The translations under genes and the position numbers were made by a program. Source: Lachancea dasiensis (lineage: Eukaryota > Ascomycota > Saccharomycetes > Saccharomycetales > Saccharomycetaceae). From it: DNA of 64,000 nucleotides. Below are positions 40,798 to 51,105 of the stretch, piece after piece (positions within the stretch are counted from its first letter, which is position 1; each line of letters begins with the position of its first letter). The notes beneath the pieces are model-generated. The model was not told where the DNA came from. It worked only from the letters and a program-made list of their open reading frames with translations, and searched no databases. The DNA lies in NCBI GenBank assembly GCA_900074725.1, contig LT598458.1, positions 1,240,001-1,304,000 on the forward strand, given 5' to 3'.

Positions 40798-41727
40798 ATG
40801 TCGATCATTCAAGCGCCGGAAACTCCCTTACTGGAATTAGCAAATGGCCACTCGGGTGCTGTGTTGGCTTGTAAAATCCTGAACGGTGGATCTACCGTCG
40901 TTTCCTCAGGACTGGATGCACATCTCTGTATATGGGACTTAGATAGATCCGCCAACTACGTGGTTGAAATAGATCGAAACCAGTCAGCTGTCACGGCCCT
41001 TGATGTCGTCGACGGTCCTTTTGTCGCTGCTGGATCAGCTAGCTCTCAAATTTTTTTGATAGATATCGAAACAGGGCAAAGTCTGCGACGGTACTCCGGT
41101 CACAAGAGGGCTATAAATCAAGTGCGTGCACTTTCCAAGAATCAATTCATTTCTGTGAGTGACGATGGGAGTGCGAAACTATGGGACTCAAAACAGAAAA
41201 GACCTGTTTGGGAAGTCTCCACCGACTTTCCATTCTTCACTGCGGCTGTGCCCTCTCAAGCAGACCATGTGGTCTACGTTTCTGGACTGGAGCCCGTGGT
41301 AAGGGCTTACGATTTACGGCAAAATAGTGGGCAAGAGCTTTTCAGCTGGCAGGGCCATCGAAGCGAATCTATCACGTCAATTGATATCTCATCTAATCGC
41401 ATGATGTGCAGTTTAGCATTCGACAACGAAATTCACATTGATGATGCCAAGATGAGGCCAATGAGAGACTCTAGAACTCTAGGTGTAATAGACGCCAACG
41501 TTGGTGACAATCCTAACAAGTTTCTACTGAGAAATAAATTTATCAAGCAGGACAAACTAGTCATGGCGCGCGGCTGCTTGTTCGATGTCACATCCCAGGA
41601 ACTGCTTATCGATTACACTGCGTCTATACCGACAGAGGTTAGCGTTATCGACATGGATTTTGACGAGCAATCACAAAGAGCCATCATGGCTTCTGAAAAT
41701 GGATCGCTGTATCTCTACAAGATGTAA
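40798..41727 (+). CDS. U5 snRNP 40K / SNRNP40 (Cwf17)-like WD40 protein
   Basis: WD40 propeller of 309 residues. The repeat order and diagnostic blocks resemble human SNRNP40: an opening GHSGAVLACKI with HLCIWDLD, GHKRAINQVRALSKNQFISVSDDGSAKLWD, VVRAYDLRQN, GHRSESITSIDIS, an unusual segment with DANVGDNPNKFLLRNKF (compare the human region ending NFEKNLLR), and a terminal blade SLYLYKM. SNRNP40 contacts Prp8 in the U5 snRNP. To my knowledge S. cerevisiae has no orthologue, although S. pombe does (Cwf17/Spf38). The gene sits between INH1 and LYS20, directly adjacent in S. cerevisiae. A different WD40 family cannot be fully excluded. Confidence 0.78.
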   Translation: MSIIQAPETPLLELANGHSGAVLACKILNGGSTVVSSGLDAHLCIWDLDRSANYVVEIDRNQSAVTALDVVDGPFVAAGSASSQIFLIDIETGQSLRRYSGHKRAINQVRALSKNQFISVSDDGSAKLWDSKQKRPVWEVSTDFPFFTAAVPSQADHVVYVSGLEPVVRAYDLRQNSGQELFSWQGHRSESITSIDISSNRMMCSLAFDNEIHIDDAKMRPMRDSRTLGVIDANVGDNPNKFLLRNKFIKQDKLVMARGCLFDVTSQELLIDYTASIPTEVSVIDMDFDEQSQRAIMASENGSLYLYKM

Positions 41728-41860
41728 GGCGTGCCATGATGTAACTGCCGTTCTACGAGTATTAAAATCGATGAAAGTTTTGAATGTTAGAATCTAGAGA
41801 TGTATAGTGATAAATCTGTATGATAAAATGCCTGCAATGACGCATCCAAAATAATAACAT

Positions 41861-43180
41861 TTAGGCAGTCTTGGACTTTTTGGAAACAGGTTCCTCGATA
41901 TCGATGGCATTGACGTCTTCGTCCTTGCCGTCCTTCAATCCCTTCAATAGAGGTGTGGTAACTTCAGTGTGGAAATCTTTAATGATAGAATCCACATCGT
42001 CAATATTTAGTGGTCTAATGTCACCCAATTTCTTGATTTTGATGGTGACATCCTTGATTTGGTCGTCAGTCATACAGAGATTCAGTTGGTCAACTCTCGA
42101 TTTGATGGCGTTCCACCCGGTCAGTCTGTTGGCAAAATGAATGTATCTCTTCAAACCGAAATCATGAGGGTTCAGAATTTCGTAAGTGGATGGGTTGGCT
42201 AATATAGCCTTAGCGTGAATACCAGCCTTGTGAGTGAAAGCACAAAACCCGGTGATTGGATTGTTGAATGGGATGTTAACCTCGACGGCCTCTGCCACAA
42301 GATTTTCGATGTCACGGATCTTATGCAGCTTGTATTTGGACTTGACGTATTCTGGGGCAGCAACAATCATTCTGGCCATCAGTCCACCCAGTGGTGTAAT
42401 ACCATTTCTCTCACCGATACCTAACACTGCAACATCGATAAGCTTGGCACCACCTTCCAAAGCCGTGTAGGCGTTAGCGATAGCGCAGCCAGTGTCATTG
42501 TGGAAATGGCACTCCACATCGCAAGATACCACTGTTTTCAAGGTTCTCATAAGCTCGTATACCTGTCTAGGGTTGGCACAACCCACAGTGTCAGCAATAC
42601 CTACTCTATTGACACCGATCTTGTCCACGGTCTTGTAAATGTTTAGCAAGTCAACAAGGTCTGATCTAAAAGAGTCCTCAGACGAAAATCTGATCTCAAT
42701 ACCCTTGGACTTGACAAACTCGATCACCTCAATAGCACTCTTAGCAATGTAGTTCATGTCCTTGCCGTGAGAGTATTGCCTTAGGAATTTAGAGGTACCA
42801 ATAACCACGTCCACACCATCCACACCAGTTTCGACAGCAACCTTTGCATCGTCCATATGACAGCGGATATGGGTTAATATCTTAGCTTTCAATCCTAACT
42901 TGCAGATCGCTTCACAATCGCTACGACTCTGCTCTGAAGCCACAGGCGAGGTAAGTTCGATGTAGTCAACACCAAAATCATCCAGCGCTTTGGCAATCTC
43001 AATTTTCTTTTCGGTGTCAAAGAATGCGTTAGCAAATTGCTCACCTTCCCGCAGCGTAGAGTCTATCAGCTGGAAGCTGTTGACGTTAGATAGATAGTCT
43101 GCAGGATTAGGGCCATATGGATTAGCCTGAGTGGGCTTGGTAGCGGTTTCAGTTACTTGCTGGAAGTCAGAATTGCTCAT
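41861..43180 (-). CDS. LYS20: Homocitrate synthase
   Basis: First enzyme of the alpha-aminoadipate lysine pathway, condensing acetyl-CoA with 2-oxoglutarate to homocitrate. 439 residues (S. cerevisiae Lys20 428, Lys21 440). The DRE-TIM barrel signature [15 protein letters not shown] is near residue 40, ELTSPVAS follows, and the metal-binding [14 protein letters not shown] lies near 225. The lysine-rich C-terminus SKKSKTA may act in nuclear localisation, known for the S. cerevisiae enzymes. This is the single pre-duplication gene for LYS20/LYS21 (YDL182W/YDL131W). Confidence 0.95.
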   Translation of the reverse strand: MSNSDFQQVTETATKPTQANPYGPNPADYLSNVNSFQLIDSTLREGEQFANAFFDTEKKIEIAKALDDFGVDYIELTSPVASEQSRSDCEAICKLGLKAKILTHIRCHMDDAKVAVETGVDGVDVVIGTSKFLRQYSHGKDMNYIAKSAIEVIEFVKSKGIEIRFSSEDSFRSDLVDLLNIYKTVDKIGVNRVGIADTVGCANPRQVYELMRTLKTVVSCDVECHFHNDTGCAIANAYTALEGGAKLIDVAVLGIGERNGITPLGGLMARMIVAAPEYVKSKYKLHKIRDIENLVAEAVEVNIPFNNPITGFCAFTHKAGIHAKAILANPSTYEILNPHDFGLKRYIHFANRLTGWNAIKSRVDQLNLCMTDDQIKDVTIKIKKLGDIRPLNIDDVDSIIKDFHTEVTTPLLKGLKDGKDEDVNAIDIEEPVSKKSKTA

Positions 43181-43630
43181 CTTGGGCTTAATTTCGAACT
43201 GAAGGAGATCAATGACAACTTCACAACTTCAGCAACTTTCACAACCTTGGATTTTTAAACCTAGCCTTAAAGTATGGCAAAATTGAAAAATAACTTAATT
43301 TTCAAAATTCCGAATCCTGCAGCATTTTAGTCACTCTCAGTTAGTCAGAGGTCAGCTTTCCTGACCTTAGGTTGCCCTGTGACTAATTCCCCCGGTAATT
43401 TGGCGAGGGCCGGAATTGAAAATTTTTTTAGCTTGATGATCACTATGGTCAACAAAAAAATAAGTGAGTAACAGACAACTAGGCTGAGATGCACGTTGCA
43501 CTAGGTAACGATCGCCGTGACTGGGTGCATCGTTGGACTTTAGCGGCTATATGTTGTGTGAGCCACATTTTTGCAGCGGCTTAAAGAATTGGGTTGTGAG
43601 TCGCCCTTATAATTGAACAAGCCTTTCGCT
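43181..43630 (-). promoter_or_regulatory. LYS20 promoter with three TGACTAA elements
   Basis: TGACTAA or its complement occurs at 43327-43333, 43341-43347 and 43380-43386, about 150-200 bases upstream of the LYS20 start. TGACTAA differs by one base from the Gcn4 site TGACTCA and also resembles AP-1-type Yap sites. No Lys14 palindrome TCCRNYGGA was seen. Confidence 0.5.
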
Positions 43631-46060
43631 CTAAGCAAGGTATTCGTAGGATTCTCCGTCATCGCATCTTTGTAAGTATTCTTTAGCGATGAGATTGTCA
43701 ATGGCCCTTTTGATGAGTGAAACCTTGGCGTTGAATCGCTGGTGGGATTGGGCGATGCACTCATTGACTAGGGTGGCGTGAGGAAGTTTTCGTCTTGCCT
43801 TCATTATTCTGACGATACAGGCCTCTAAAAATATCTGACGCTCTGTGTTTAACTCCTTTTCTATCTTTTGGACCTCGGAAAGTTCTCCATTATTGGTGCT
43901 TCCTGAGACAAGACCTGGAACCTCGCTCTTCACACCTGCTGCAAAGTTGATTTTTGTCTTGAGTGCCTTGTAAGGCGTCGATAGCTTAAATTCGGTATCG
44001 GGCTTGGATAGCGCCTCCAGTCCTGGTGGAGACTGCTGAATCAGTTTCCATCTGATGAAAGGTATCATGGATGATACGATATTAGACGTGCTGAGGTTTG
44101 TACCTTCTTGTATTTCTTCAAGGGTCAGAGATGACCGGTCATTGAACTGTAGAAGAATAGTCATCTGGAACAATGTCACCGTGAAAATAAACGGCGGTCT
44201 GCCCGGCTTACCAATGTCTGCCGTTATTTCACCGCGACACAAGGGCCATAGCCACTTGAGAATCCGACCATTATGTTTGTTGGTGTACAGCTTCTCCAGC
44301 CCGCTGTGTGTGGGGACCAGCTCCTTGGGCAAGGTGAACTCAACGTCCTGGTATGAAAATGGCCACATGGTCTCAGCGAGCACAAACGGCTGAAATTCGG
44401 GATACCTGACTCTGTTGTAATCCGGGGCTATTCTAACTGCACTTTCGAACTCTTTCTCGAGCTGTTTCGAGAGCCTGATATCTTGTAGCATTTTGGTAAT
44501 TTTACCTGTGTACTCCATACTATTCTCGCTCTGCAGACGTTGAATCACGGCCTCCTCATCCTCTTCGGTAGTTGAAGTGCCATGGATCAAACGCTTCGCA
44601 AACAGCCGTCTGTAATGTGTTTCAAATGCATCTTTATCGGTCAGGAATTTGAAAATTGTCATTATAGCATCGGCAGAAAGTTCAGTATTGGAACCTGGAG
44701 CTTTGCTTGATCTCTTGAGTAGTTGATCACTATACTTAGCCAGCATCTCGGGGGTTTTAGACGTTGCAAGCTTGGGCGACCCAGGAGGGATGGCAAGTTC
44801 GTTGACATTGATGAAAGCACGACAAGCATTATCGAGAGCCTTCGTGAACAGAGGTCCATTTTGAAAACAGTCTCTAGTGATTTTGATGAAAGTTTGGTAA
44901 ACTTCGATCAGTTTTTTAACGTATTCGTTGGGAGGAATAGAAGAATTAGCAGTAGTACGTTTTTGAAGTGATGGCTCCTCAGTAGCATCGTTTAGTCTCG
45001 CTCTGTGTTCCGCAACCAAAAGCGAAATTTCTTGTTCACCTGTCCGCTTCACGTACTCCTCGTATGCTTGAGCCAATTTTGGGAGAAGCAGAATATCTCT
45101 TTGCATTAGATCGTGTAGGGTAGAAATTTTATTCTCATCTCTTGAGTCTAGTAGAGACACAAACTCACCTTCAAGTACTTCAGAATGATCGGTGATCAAG
45201 ACTTGGTTAAGTGCTTCAGACAAAAGCTTTTTGGTATGATCATCAAGGTATAGAACTATTCTTGTTTCCTCATCCTTAATCTTGTCCTGAGCAACGAAAA
45301 TGTACTCAGCGACCGAGTTATTCTCCAGATATTCGTCTGAGAACCTCTTATAATACGCGCGAGTGGATTCCAAAAAGGGTTTCTCGAAATGCTGTATATA
45401 AACATTCAAGTTGAGCTTCTTCAAATCTTGCGGGTCTATTCCCAAAGCAACGAACGACCTGATTGCGGCGTTGGTATCAGTGTGAGAGATTGCACACCCA
45501 TCTCTCTGCAAAGTGATGACCTTCAGCACTTCGTCTACCAATTGGCTCACATTTTGGTCAAACATCACCTCTTTCCATGTCATAAGACACAGTGTGTTAA
45601 TGTCGAAAATGTGCCTCTTCCCGTCACTACGCTCCTTCTGAACCCAGTAACGATTCATGTAGTCGAAAGCGTGGTTCAGAAATATCGCGCCCACTGTAAA
45701 ACGTTTCCAGCGTCTCACATAAAAGTGTAAGAATGCTTCATTTTCACCTCGCTCTAATTTTGAAAGATACTCTTGCAAGCAGTTTTGCAGCTTATGGTAG
45801 ATCTCGCCGCCAATCAAAAGAGAGGACTGATTTTGCCTGCTGTTGTCTGCATTGAATTGGCCGGCAGAGCTTGACTTGTTCACACAATAGTTATAAATTG
45901 CGGTGTAAACTTCCATATACATGGTAGGGGAAAGAACCTTGTCTACTCTTTTCAGTGTTGAAGATGCAGTACCATCTCGACCCAATATTTGATGAATGCC
46001 AGGCTCTACAAAATTCCAAGTAGCCTCTAAATCATCCGGCCTTGGAAGAGTATCAGTCAT
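43631..46060 (-). CDS. CDC53: Cullin of the SCF ubiquitin ligase
   Basis: Cullin scaffold that links Skp1/F-box receptors at its N-terminus with the RING protein Hrt1 and E2 Cdc34 at its C-terminus. 809 residues (S. cerevisiae 815). N-terminal cullin repeats are helical throughout; the cullin-homology domain is visible from about 490 (DKDAFETHYRRLFAKRLIHG). The C-terminal winged helix contains the Rub1/Nedd8 acceptor lysine at about 784 in SLIKRAIDNLIAKEYLQR. It follows LYS20 on the same strand, as YDL132W follows YDL131W. Confidence 0.97.
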   Translation of the reverse strand: MTDTLPRPDDLEATWNFVEPGIHQILGRDGTASSTLKRVDKVLSPTMYMEVYTAIYNYCVNKSSSAGQFNADNSRQNQSSLLIGGEIYHKLQNCLQEYLSKLERGENEAFLHFYVRRWKRFTVGAIFLNHAFDYMNRYWVQKERSDGKRHIFDINTLCLMTWKEVMFDQNVSQLVDEVLKVITLQRDGCAISHTDTNAAIRSFVALGIDPQDLKKLNLNVYIQHFEKPFLESTRAYYKRFSDEYLENNSVAEYIFVAQDKIKDEETRIVLYLDDHTKKLLSEALNQVLITDHSEVLEGEFVSLLDSRDENKISTLHDLMQRDILLLPKLAQAYEEYVKRTGEQEISLLVAEHRARLNDATEEPSLQKRTTANSSIPPNEYVKKLIEVYQTFIKITRDCFQNGPLFTKALDNACRAFINVNELAIPPGSPKLATSKTPEMLAKYSDQLLKRSSKAPGSNTELSADAIMTIFKFLTDKDAFETHYRRLFAKRLIHGTSTTEEDEEAVIQRLQSENSMEYTGKITKMLQDIRLSKQLEKEFESAVRIAPDYNRVRYPEFQPFVLAETMWPFSYQDVEFTLPKELVPTHSGLEKLYTNKHNGRILKWLWPLCRGEITADIGKPGRPPFIFTVTLFQMTILLQFNDRSSLTLEEIQEGTNLSTSNIVSSMIPFIRWKLIQQSPPGLEALSKPDTEFKLSTPYKALKTKINFAAGVKSEVPGLVSGSTNNGELSEVQKIEKELNTERQIFLEACIVRIMKARRKLPHATLVNECIAQSHQRFNAKVSLIKRAIDNLIAKEYLQRCDDGESYEYLA

Positions 46061-47147
46061 GCCGCTTTTTGCTGGTTTTCACGGGGTATTGGACCTCGGA
46101 AAAGGTCTTTATGCTGGTAGGTTATTCATACCTCTGTAACATTCATTAATACAGGGAATGCTTCAAATAATTCCCTTGCGTGTACAATGATGTAGTTTTA
46201 AGAGACACCAGTGGCATACCTCTTCGTCTTGAAATTTGAAGCCTGATAGCAGTCTGGGCTGCTTGAAACTTTTCTACCTCTAGCGACTCGATCAATCTTT
46301 AGGTTGGGTGCAATTTTGATCTCACATTTTTAGCTGAGCGCCCTTTAGTTCTTACCAAGTATTTGGAAAATATGACGATCGACAACAGTTCAGGCACCAA
46401 ACTGCTCTTTTCAAGCCTCCTTGCTTCGGTTTTAAAAAATATATTAGGTCAATTAATGTAGTAGGTAAAGTATTGTCTTGTGAGTACTTACAAAGACCCT
46501 CATTCTTCTAGCGAATGATTATGTTGGTTCACCAAACCTTGGAGCTATCAGTAATTTTCGATTCAACCACTCCTCTCTTGGAGAGTACTTTAACATAATC
46601 TTCGAATCTATTCGAAAAGATCTAGAAAGCTCCTATCCCTAAGTTTGGCTGGGGCCAGATATTAGCCCTTCCATCGGTACCTCCATGGTGCGCCAATCTA
46701 CCCAGAAGCCCCTGGTTGTCCTGGAGTAGATGTAAACAATACTTGCTGTTCATCAAAGCTCTTTTAAATCATATACCACTGCTTTGAGAAGCAATTCGGT
46801 CAATGATAGAGATCTACAATCGCGAAACTCTATGTTTAGCCGCGGAGGTCTAGAAATTCAAAGGGAACCCTGTACCTGGTCGTATAATGAAATTTTAAAT
46901 TCAGTCATATTCGGATGAGTAAAGCTGTCAGCTGTTCGTCGCTAATGGCCCTAGCCTTGAATGTCGATTGATTCGAGCAGTCGTTAGCTATTAGCTTTCT
47001 CAACAAATGCAAGCGTATTACCGTCTCTAATGCTACATAAATTGATAGTGGGAAATGTCCAATACAATTAATCAACTGGGCCCTACTAAGCTCAAGATGA
47101 TCCTTCGGAAAACTGAGTCTCGGGGGCCTGTGTGTCCCGTGTCAACT
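46061..47147. other. 1.1-kb gap between CDC53 and SRF1
   Basis: Holds the CDC53 promoter and SRF1 terminator but is longer than needed. Both strands have frequent stops. I looked for tRNA boxes, snoRNA C/D boxes, snRNA signatures and repeats, and found none convincing. It may be decayed ancestral sequence or host an unrecognised RNA. Confidence 0.5.
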
Positions 47148-48632
47148 TTATCTAGAATTGTTCGAGCTCATTTTCTCCACCACCCTAAGGATACTTATTG
47201 AAAAAGTCACTACCCACATAAACAAAACAACAAATAAAAAAGCCGCCAGGGCTCTCTGTTTCCTGCAAATGTAGTCAATCTTGGGTAAGTTATCTTGTTG
47301 GTTGGACTGCCCAGCGGTGCAGACCCACTGTTTGTCGTAAAGCGTGTTGAAAGTTAACGCCAGATTGGCACTCGAGAATATAATGAATAACAGATCCATC
47401 AAAATTAGCTTCAGTTTTCCAAATGGGTTTCGGAGCCCGAGAGGTTTGCCCGAAAACTCGTCGTATGAGATGTAGAACAGGTACACTACGGCCACAGTGT
47501 TTACGCAGATGGCCATAATCGTGCTCGGCTGTTGCGGGACGGAAGAATCCAATTCCTCCACATGCGAGTGGGAATTTTGAAAGATTCGTATCGCCAACCC
47601 CAAACTAATGATGCAAATTATGACAATGAACGTTCTAAATCCAAGAGGCAGGTATTGATTACCAAGCAAAATCCTCTGCAAGGTGGGTAGCCACTTCTGT
47701 TTCTTCTGGCGCTCCAAACGTCTCCAATGCTTCCGTTTCTCTTTGAACTCAGATCTTTGTTTTTCTAAAAATGCTTGTAGCCTGTTATTATCAGCGTCGC
47801 GTCCTGTATCGTTAGCTCCGTCACCTTGCAAACCAGCCTCAAGATCTCTATCATTTGCTCCCTCGCTGTAGAAAAAGGCCTTGATTGATTCCAAATGGTT
47901 AGCCCAATCCTGGCGATCCTGATCATTAGTGAACTGGCGGCTATCAAGCATGGGCCCGTTGAAAATGGCATTCAGTCTCTCACTGCCGCCCCAAGAATCG
48001 CTAAGATCGGCAAAGATATTGTGAGACGCGGAAGTGTTTGCAGTGGCCGTGAATGCTGGTCCTGCAGGAGGTACTGCTGGCCCTGATGCCTCTTTTTCGT
48101 TCTTCAGTTCGTCACTAGACGACGAGCTCTCCTCTTTCAATACCTCCTTGAAAGGGTGGTCTACCCCTTCGTCGACGCTAATACTCGACTCTGGTTCCTG
48201 TGCTGCCTTGTGCAGATAAGCAACGTTAGAACCGACATTCTCGACGAACCGGTCCCAATTCTCATTGTGAGACACCAGAAAAGGATCCTTGTACGTGCGT
48301 ACCAATTGCTGCTCCACCTCCCTCGTCTTCTCAACACGGCCAGTGCCGTTTCGGCTTTGTACACTCTGTGGCTCTTGGGTTTTGGCTTGCTCACTTAGCG
48401 CAAAGGGTGGAATAGTCGACGCTGTGAGTCCGTAGGGGTTTAAGAGCCTGGTCTTCGAGCTCTGTCCCATTTGGTCGTGGCTGCTAGATCCACTGGAATA
48501 TTGCTCGTGGGACACTTTCGATTTACAGGGCCTCAAGTGATTTGCGTGCGCGCCAGAATCGCGCGAGTCGCAGTTATGAATCGTCGTATCTTCTCCATTG
48601 TCTTGAGATCGGCTACGGCTCGTGCTTACCAT
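47148..48632 (-). CDS. SRF1: Phospholipase D regulator, multi-span membrane protein
   Basis: 494 residues, related by position to S. cerevisiae Srf1 (YDL133W), a regulator of phospholipase D Spo14. The first ~310 residues are polar, Ser/Glu-rich and probably cytosolic. Four hydrophobic spans follow: about 330-350 (FRTFIVIICIISLGLAIRIF), 370-390 (IMAICVNTVAVVYLFYISYD), 410-430 (LILMDLLFIIFSSANLALTF) and 460-485 (AAFLFVVLFMWVVTFSISILR). A basic KEKRKHWRRLERQKKQKW segment precedes the first span. Position between CDC53 and the RPL41/PPH block agrees with YDL133W. Confidence 0.85.
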   Translation of the reverse strand: MVSTSRSRSQDNGEDTTIHNCDSRDSGAHANHLRPCKSKVSHEQYSSGSSSHDQMGQSSKTRLLNPYGLTASTIPPFALSEQAKTQEPQSVQSRNGTGRVEKTREVEQQLVRTYKDPFLVSHNENWDRFVENVGSNVAYLHKAAQEPESSISVDEGVDHPFKEVLKEESSSSSDELKNEKEASGPAVPPAGPAFTATANTSASHNIFADLSDSWGGSERLNAIFNGPMLDSRQFTNDQDRQDWANHLESIKAFFYSEGANDRDLEAGLQGDGANDTGRDADNNRLQAFLEKQRSEFKEKRKHWRRLERQKKQKWLPTLQRILLGNQYLPLGFRTFIVIICIISLGLAIRIFQNSHSHVEELDSSVPQQPSTIMAICVNTVAVVYLFYISYDEFSGKPLGLRNPFGKLKLILMDLLFIIFSSANLALTFNTLYDKQWVCTAGQSNQQDNLPKIDYICRKQRALAAFLFVVLFMWVVTFSISILRVVEKMSSNNSR

Positions 48633-49012
48633 CTCGTAACTCGATCTAGTGTCTTTTGTATTTCGCTTTTAGCTTTAAGGTGGCTCTAAAGGTACAAAAT
48701 TAGCAATGACAGATTGTTAATTTCCCAGGGCCCCGATCTATTAAAATTCGATTGAATGATGGAGAAACCTTGTTAGAATGCGGCCAAATCTTTCTGCTCT
48801 ATTTTGAAGTCCTCTTTAAATGATCAAAAGCTATATAGATGCCATTGTAGTACTAAAATTGTCTTATTCTTTGAGTGTGACGCTGTCGTGATAGTGAAGC
48901 CTCTGATATTGCTAATGATGGTCATTCTAATATAAGAACAAAAAAGGGCAATGCTGCTCTAAACCACAGAGCAAGTGATTTCTGGTTCAGCCGCTTGAGA
49001 AAGCAGAACTAG
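48633..49012. other. Divergent SRF1/KHE-gene spacer
   Basis: 380 bases between divergent starts, AT-rich. No motif was recognised. Confidence 0.5.
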
Positions 49013-49942
49013 ATGAGTTGGAAAGCCTGTTCGCATGTGCGAACGCGATGGCTAAGCTCTGGCTCAGTTGCGAACCAAAGTATCTTAGGGGCGAGCGTGC
49101 AGCACTATGTCACCGATCCAGTCAAATTGATAGCTATTCCTATAACCACCCACAAGCTGTTTGTATATCATAAACACATGCCTAGGGTCCTAAATGTGGG
49201 CTCAAGGCTGGTGAAATACGAGGCCAGGGCTCTGCAAAAAGCTGCCAAGATATGGGCAAAGCTGGAGAAATCGCAGGGCAAGCTTAACCAAAAGGTTGTC
49301 GGGTTCGTCAACTTGATGCTGGACAAAACACCGTGGACGGAGGACTCGCTCAATACCATACCGTCTGAAAACTACATTATGAAACGGGTCAAGGAAAACG
49401 AGGACGAACGGCTGCTGACGCTGGAGGAATGGCTCAAGGATGCTAGCACCTTAAACGTTAGGCCAATTCACCTGTACTACCCGGAAAGCGTTTGCTCTCC
49501 AGATACGGTTCGCCAGCAATTGCAGTCGCTGTGGATGCAGGGGCTGCAGTACCACAAAAAACAGACTTGGTTGAGCCTTCTCGGTATACCCTTGACCTTG
49601 CCACTGGTGCTGGTGCCCGTGGTGCCAAACGTGCCAGGGTTTTACCTCCTGTACAGAGCATACCGGAATTTCAAGGCGTACTGCGGGGCCAAGCATTTGA
49701 AATCACTGGTGGAGCATAAGAGCCACAAACTGTTGTATACAAACCTGCCACAGTACTCGGATTTGCTAGCTCAGCGGAGCACAGGTGGTGCTGCAGAGCG
49801 TCTGGTGCTGACCGAAAATGACCTGGAGAGGGTACTGGACACCTTGGAAATCCACGAAATGCGCAGCTCCTTGCGCAAGGCACTACAGCAGGAGCGCCGG
49901 AGACTCGAGGGCCCGTCAGAAGAGCGTAATGAGACAACCTAG
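49013..49942 (+). CDS. Mitochondrial K+/H+ exchange-related protein (YDL183C orthologue)
   Basis: 309 residues of the fungal mitochondrial K+-H+ exchange-related family, whose S. cerevisiae member YDL183C is implicated in the inner-membrane potassium/proton exchange system. The N-terminus MSWKACSHVRTRWLSSGSVA is basic and fits a presequence. The family block follows (IAIPITTHKLFVYHKH, RALQKAAKIWAKLEKS). A hydrophobic hairpin lies near 185-225 (LGIPLTLPLVLVPVVPNVPGFYLLYRAYRNF), and the C-terminus is charged. It sits between SRF1 and RPL41, matching the YDL182-184 order in merged form. Confidence 0.82.
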   Translation: MSWKACSHVRTRWLSSGSVANQSILGASVQHYVTDPVKLIAIPITTHKLFVYHKHMPRVLNVGSRLVKYEARALQKAAKIWAKLEKSQGKLNQKVVGFVNLMLDKTPWTEDSLNTIPSENYIMKRVKENEDERLLTLEEWLKDASTLNVRPIHLYYPESVCSPDTVRQQLQSLWMQGLQYHKKQTWLSLLGIPLTLPLVLVPVVPNVPGFYLLYRAYRNFKAYCGAKHLKSLVEHKSHKLLYTNLPQYSDLLAQRSTGGAAERLVLTENDLERVLDTLEIHEMRSSLRKALQQERRRLEGPSEERNETT

Positions 49943-51027
49943 ATAAAATGAAAAGTATGTAGACGTTTACCAAGAAGGACTCTTTTTGCCTTTTACTCTG
50001 GGCTATTTGCTCCTTTCATTGTAAAAGCTCGGTGTGGCGACATAAATATAAAGCTCTGGGGAGACCTGACACAATATAAATAATAGATATGAAAGTGAAG
50101 GCTATAAAAAAGGCTGGTCCAGGCCACTGAAGCAGCTCTGTTCCCGCTATCCTGAGGGTTTGTCTGCGTCTGTGGCGGCACCGGCTCCGAGCTGCGTCCA
50201 TTGTCCACTGCTTGCCACTTTTTACAGCTTGCTGCCCTCAGAACGCCCTGTCTACGAGAAAACTCACTACCGGGGGGTAGTAGCCACCAAGTCAGACTAC
50301 CCTTCCTGCCCAACAGTGCGCTCGAATCAGCAGTGTGTCATCTTCAGTTCTCACTGGCGCTGGCGCTGTCGGTAGAGAGACCGTAACCAGCATTTGACTG
50401 CTCAGTCCACACACCCACACACCAATATACAACTATTTATCCATTGTGCAAAAAGGGCTGAAAAATCAAAACCACAGACGCAGTTACTAATTTCCCGATT
50501 AGTCAAAACTGTCACCTGCGTCACATTAGTGCAAAGCGATCTCCAAGGCTCTCGCCGAGCTCCATTTAACGTACAGCTGCCAAGAGCTAAGCTGAGGCAT
50601 ATGATTACACTCAGCATGGCCATAGTCTTGGTTATGGTACCAATTAAAAGCACCAGATCTACGCCCGTAATTTGGCGATACTGCGGTTTTTCCGGCCAAT
50701 AGCGCCCGATATTCTCGTAGCATGTATTTATTCCCTGTCATCGTCAGCTCACGTTGAACAAAGGTGGCGTCTCAGAAACGCACGTTGTGGACGCAGTGAC
50801 TTGCCTGGTTTAAAACCCTAGCTGATTCTGTTCGCAAAAATGAAAAAGGTTACCCTCACCACACAGGGCTGGGAACCCGACTCACACTCTGGACATCCCA
50901 CGGCGGAGGAAAGGATTTGAAAAGAGTTGAAATAGTATATCTACCCTGGTCTTCACATTACATCTTGTTCTTCTTCCCTTTTATTCCTTTCCCCAGAACA
51001 CTATAACACATATTTCACTAACTCGAA
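49943..51027 (+). promoter_or_regulatory. RPL41 upstream region (1.08 kb)
   Basis: Contains a consensus Rap1 site at 50411-50423 and a long pyrimidine-rich leader (about 50960-51005) immediately before RPL41. Between them several short overlapping frames occur on both strands, none with protein-like features. No RNA gene was recognised. Confidence 0.5.
50411..50423 (+). promoter_or_regulatory. Rap1 site upstream of RPL41
   Basis: ACACCCACACACC matches ACACCCRYACAYM exactly. It lies about 600 bases before RPL41 and is the only good Rap1 match I found in that interval. Confidence 0.6.
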
Positions 51028-51105
51028 ATGCGTGCTAAGTGGAGAAAGAAGAGAGTTAGAAGACTTAAGAGAAAGAGACGGAAGGTGAGAGCTAGATCCA
51101 AATAA
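51028..51105 (+). CDS. RPL41A: Ribosomal protein eL41 (25 residues)
   Basis: The smallest ribosomal protein of the 60S subunit: 25 residues starting MRAKWRKKRVRRLKRKRR and ending in SK, essentially invariant in fungi. It is far too short for ordinary gene calling. The start has an A-rich context (ACTCGAAATG) after a pyrimidine-rich leader, and a Rap1 site lies upstream. S. cerevisiae has RPL41A (YDL184C) and RPL41B (YDL133C-A), which flank VMA1 and PPH21 respectively; this single gene lies in the merged order next to VMA1. Confidence 0.97.
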   Translation: MRAKWRKKRVRRLKRKRRKVRARSK

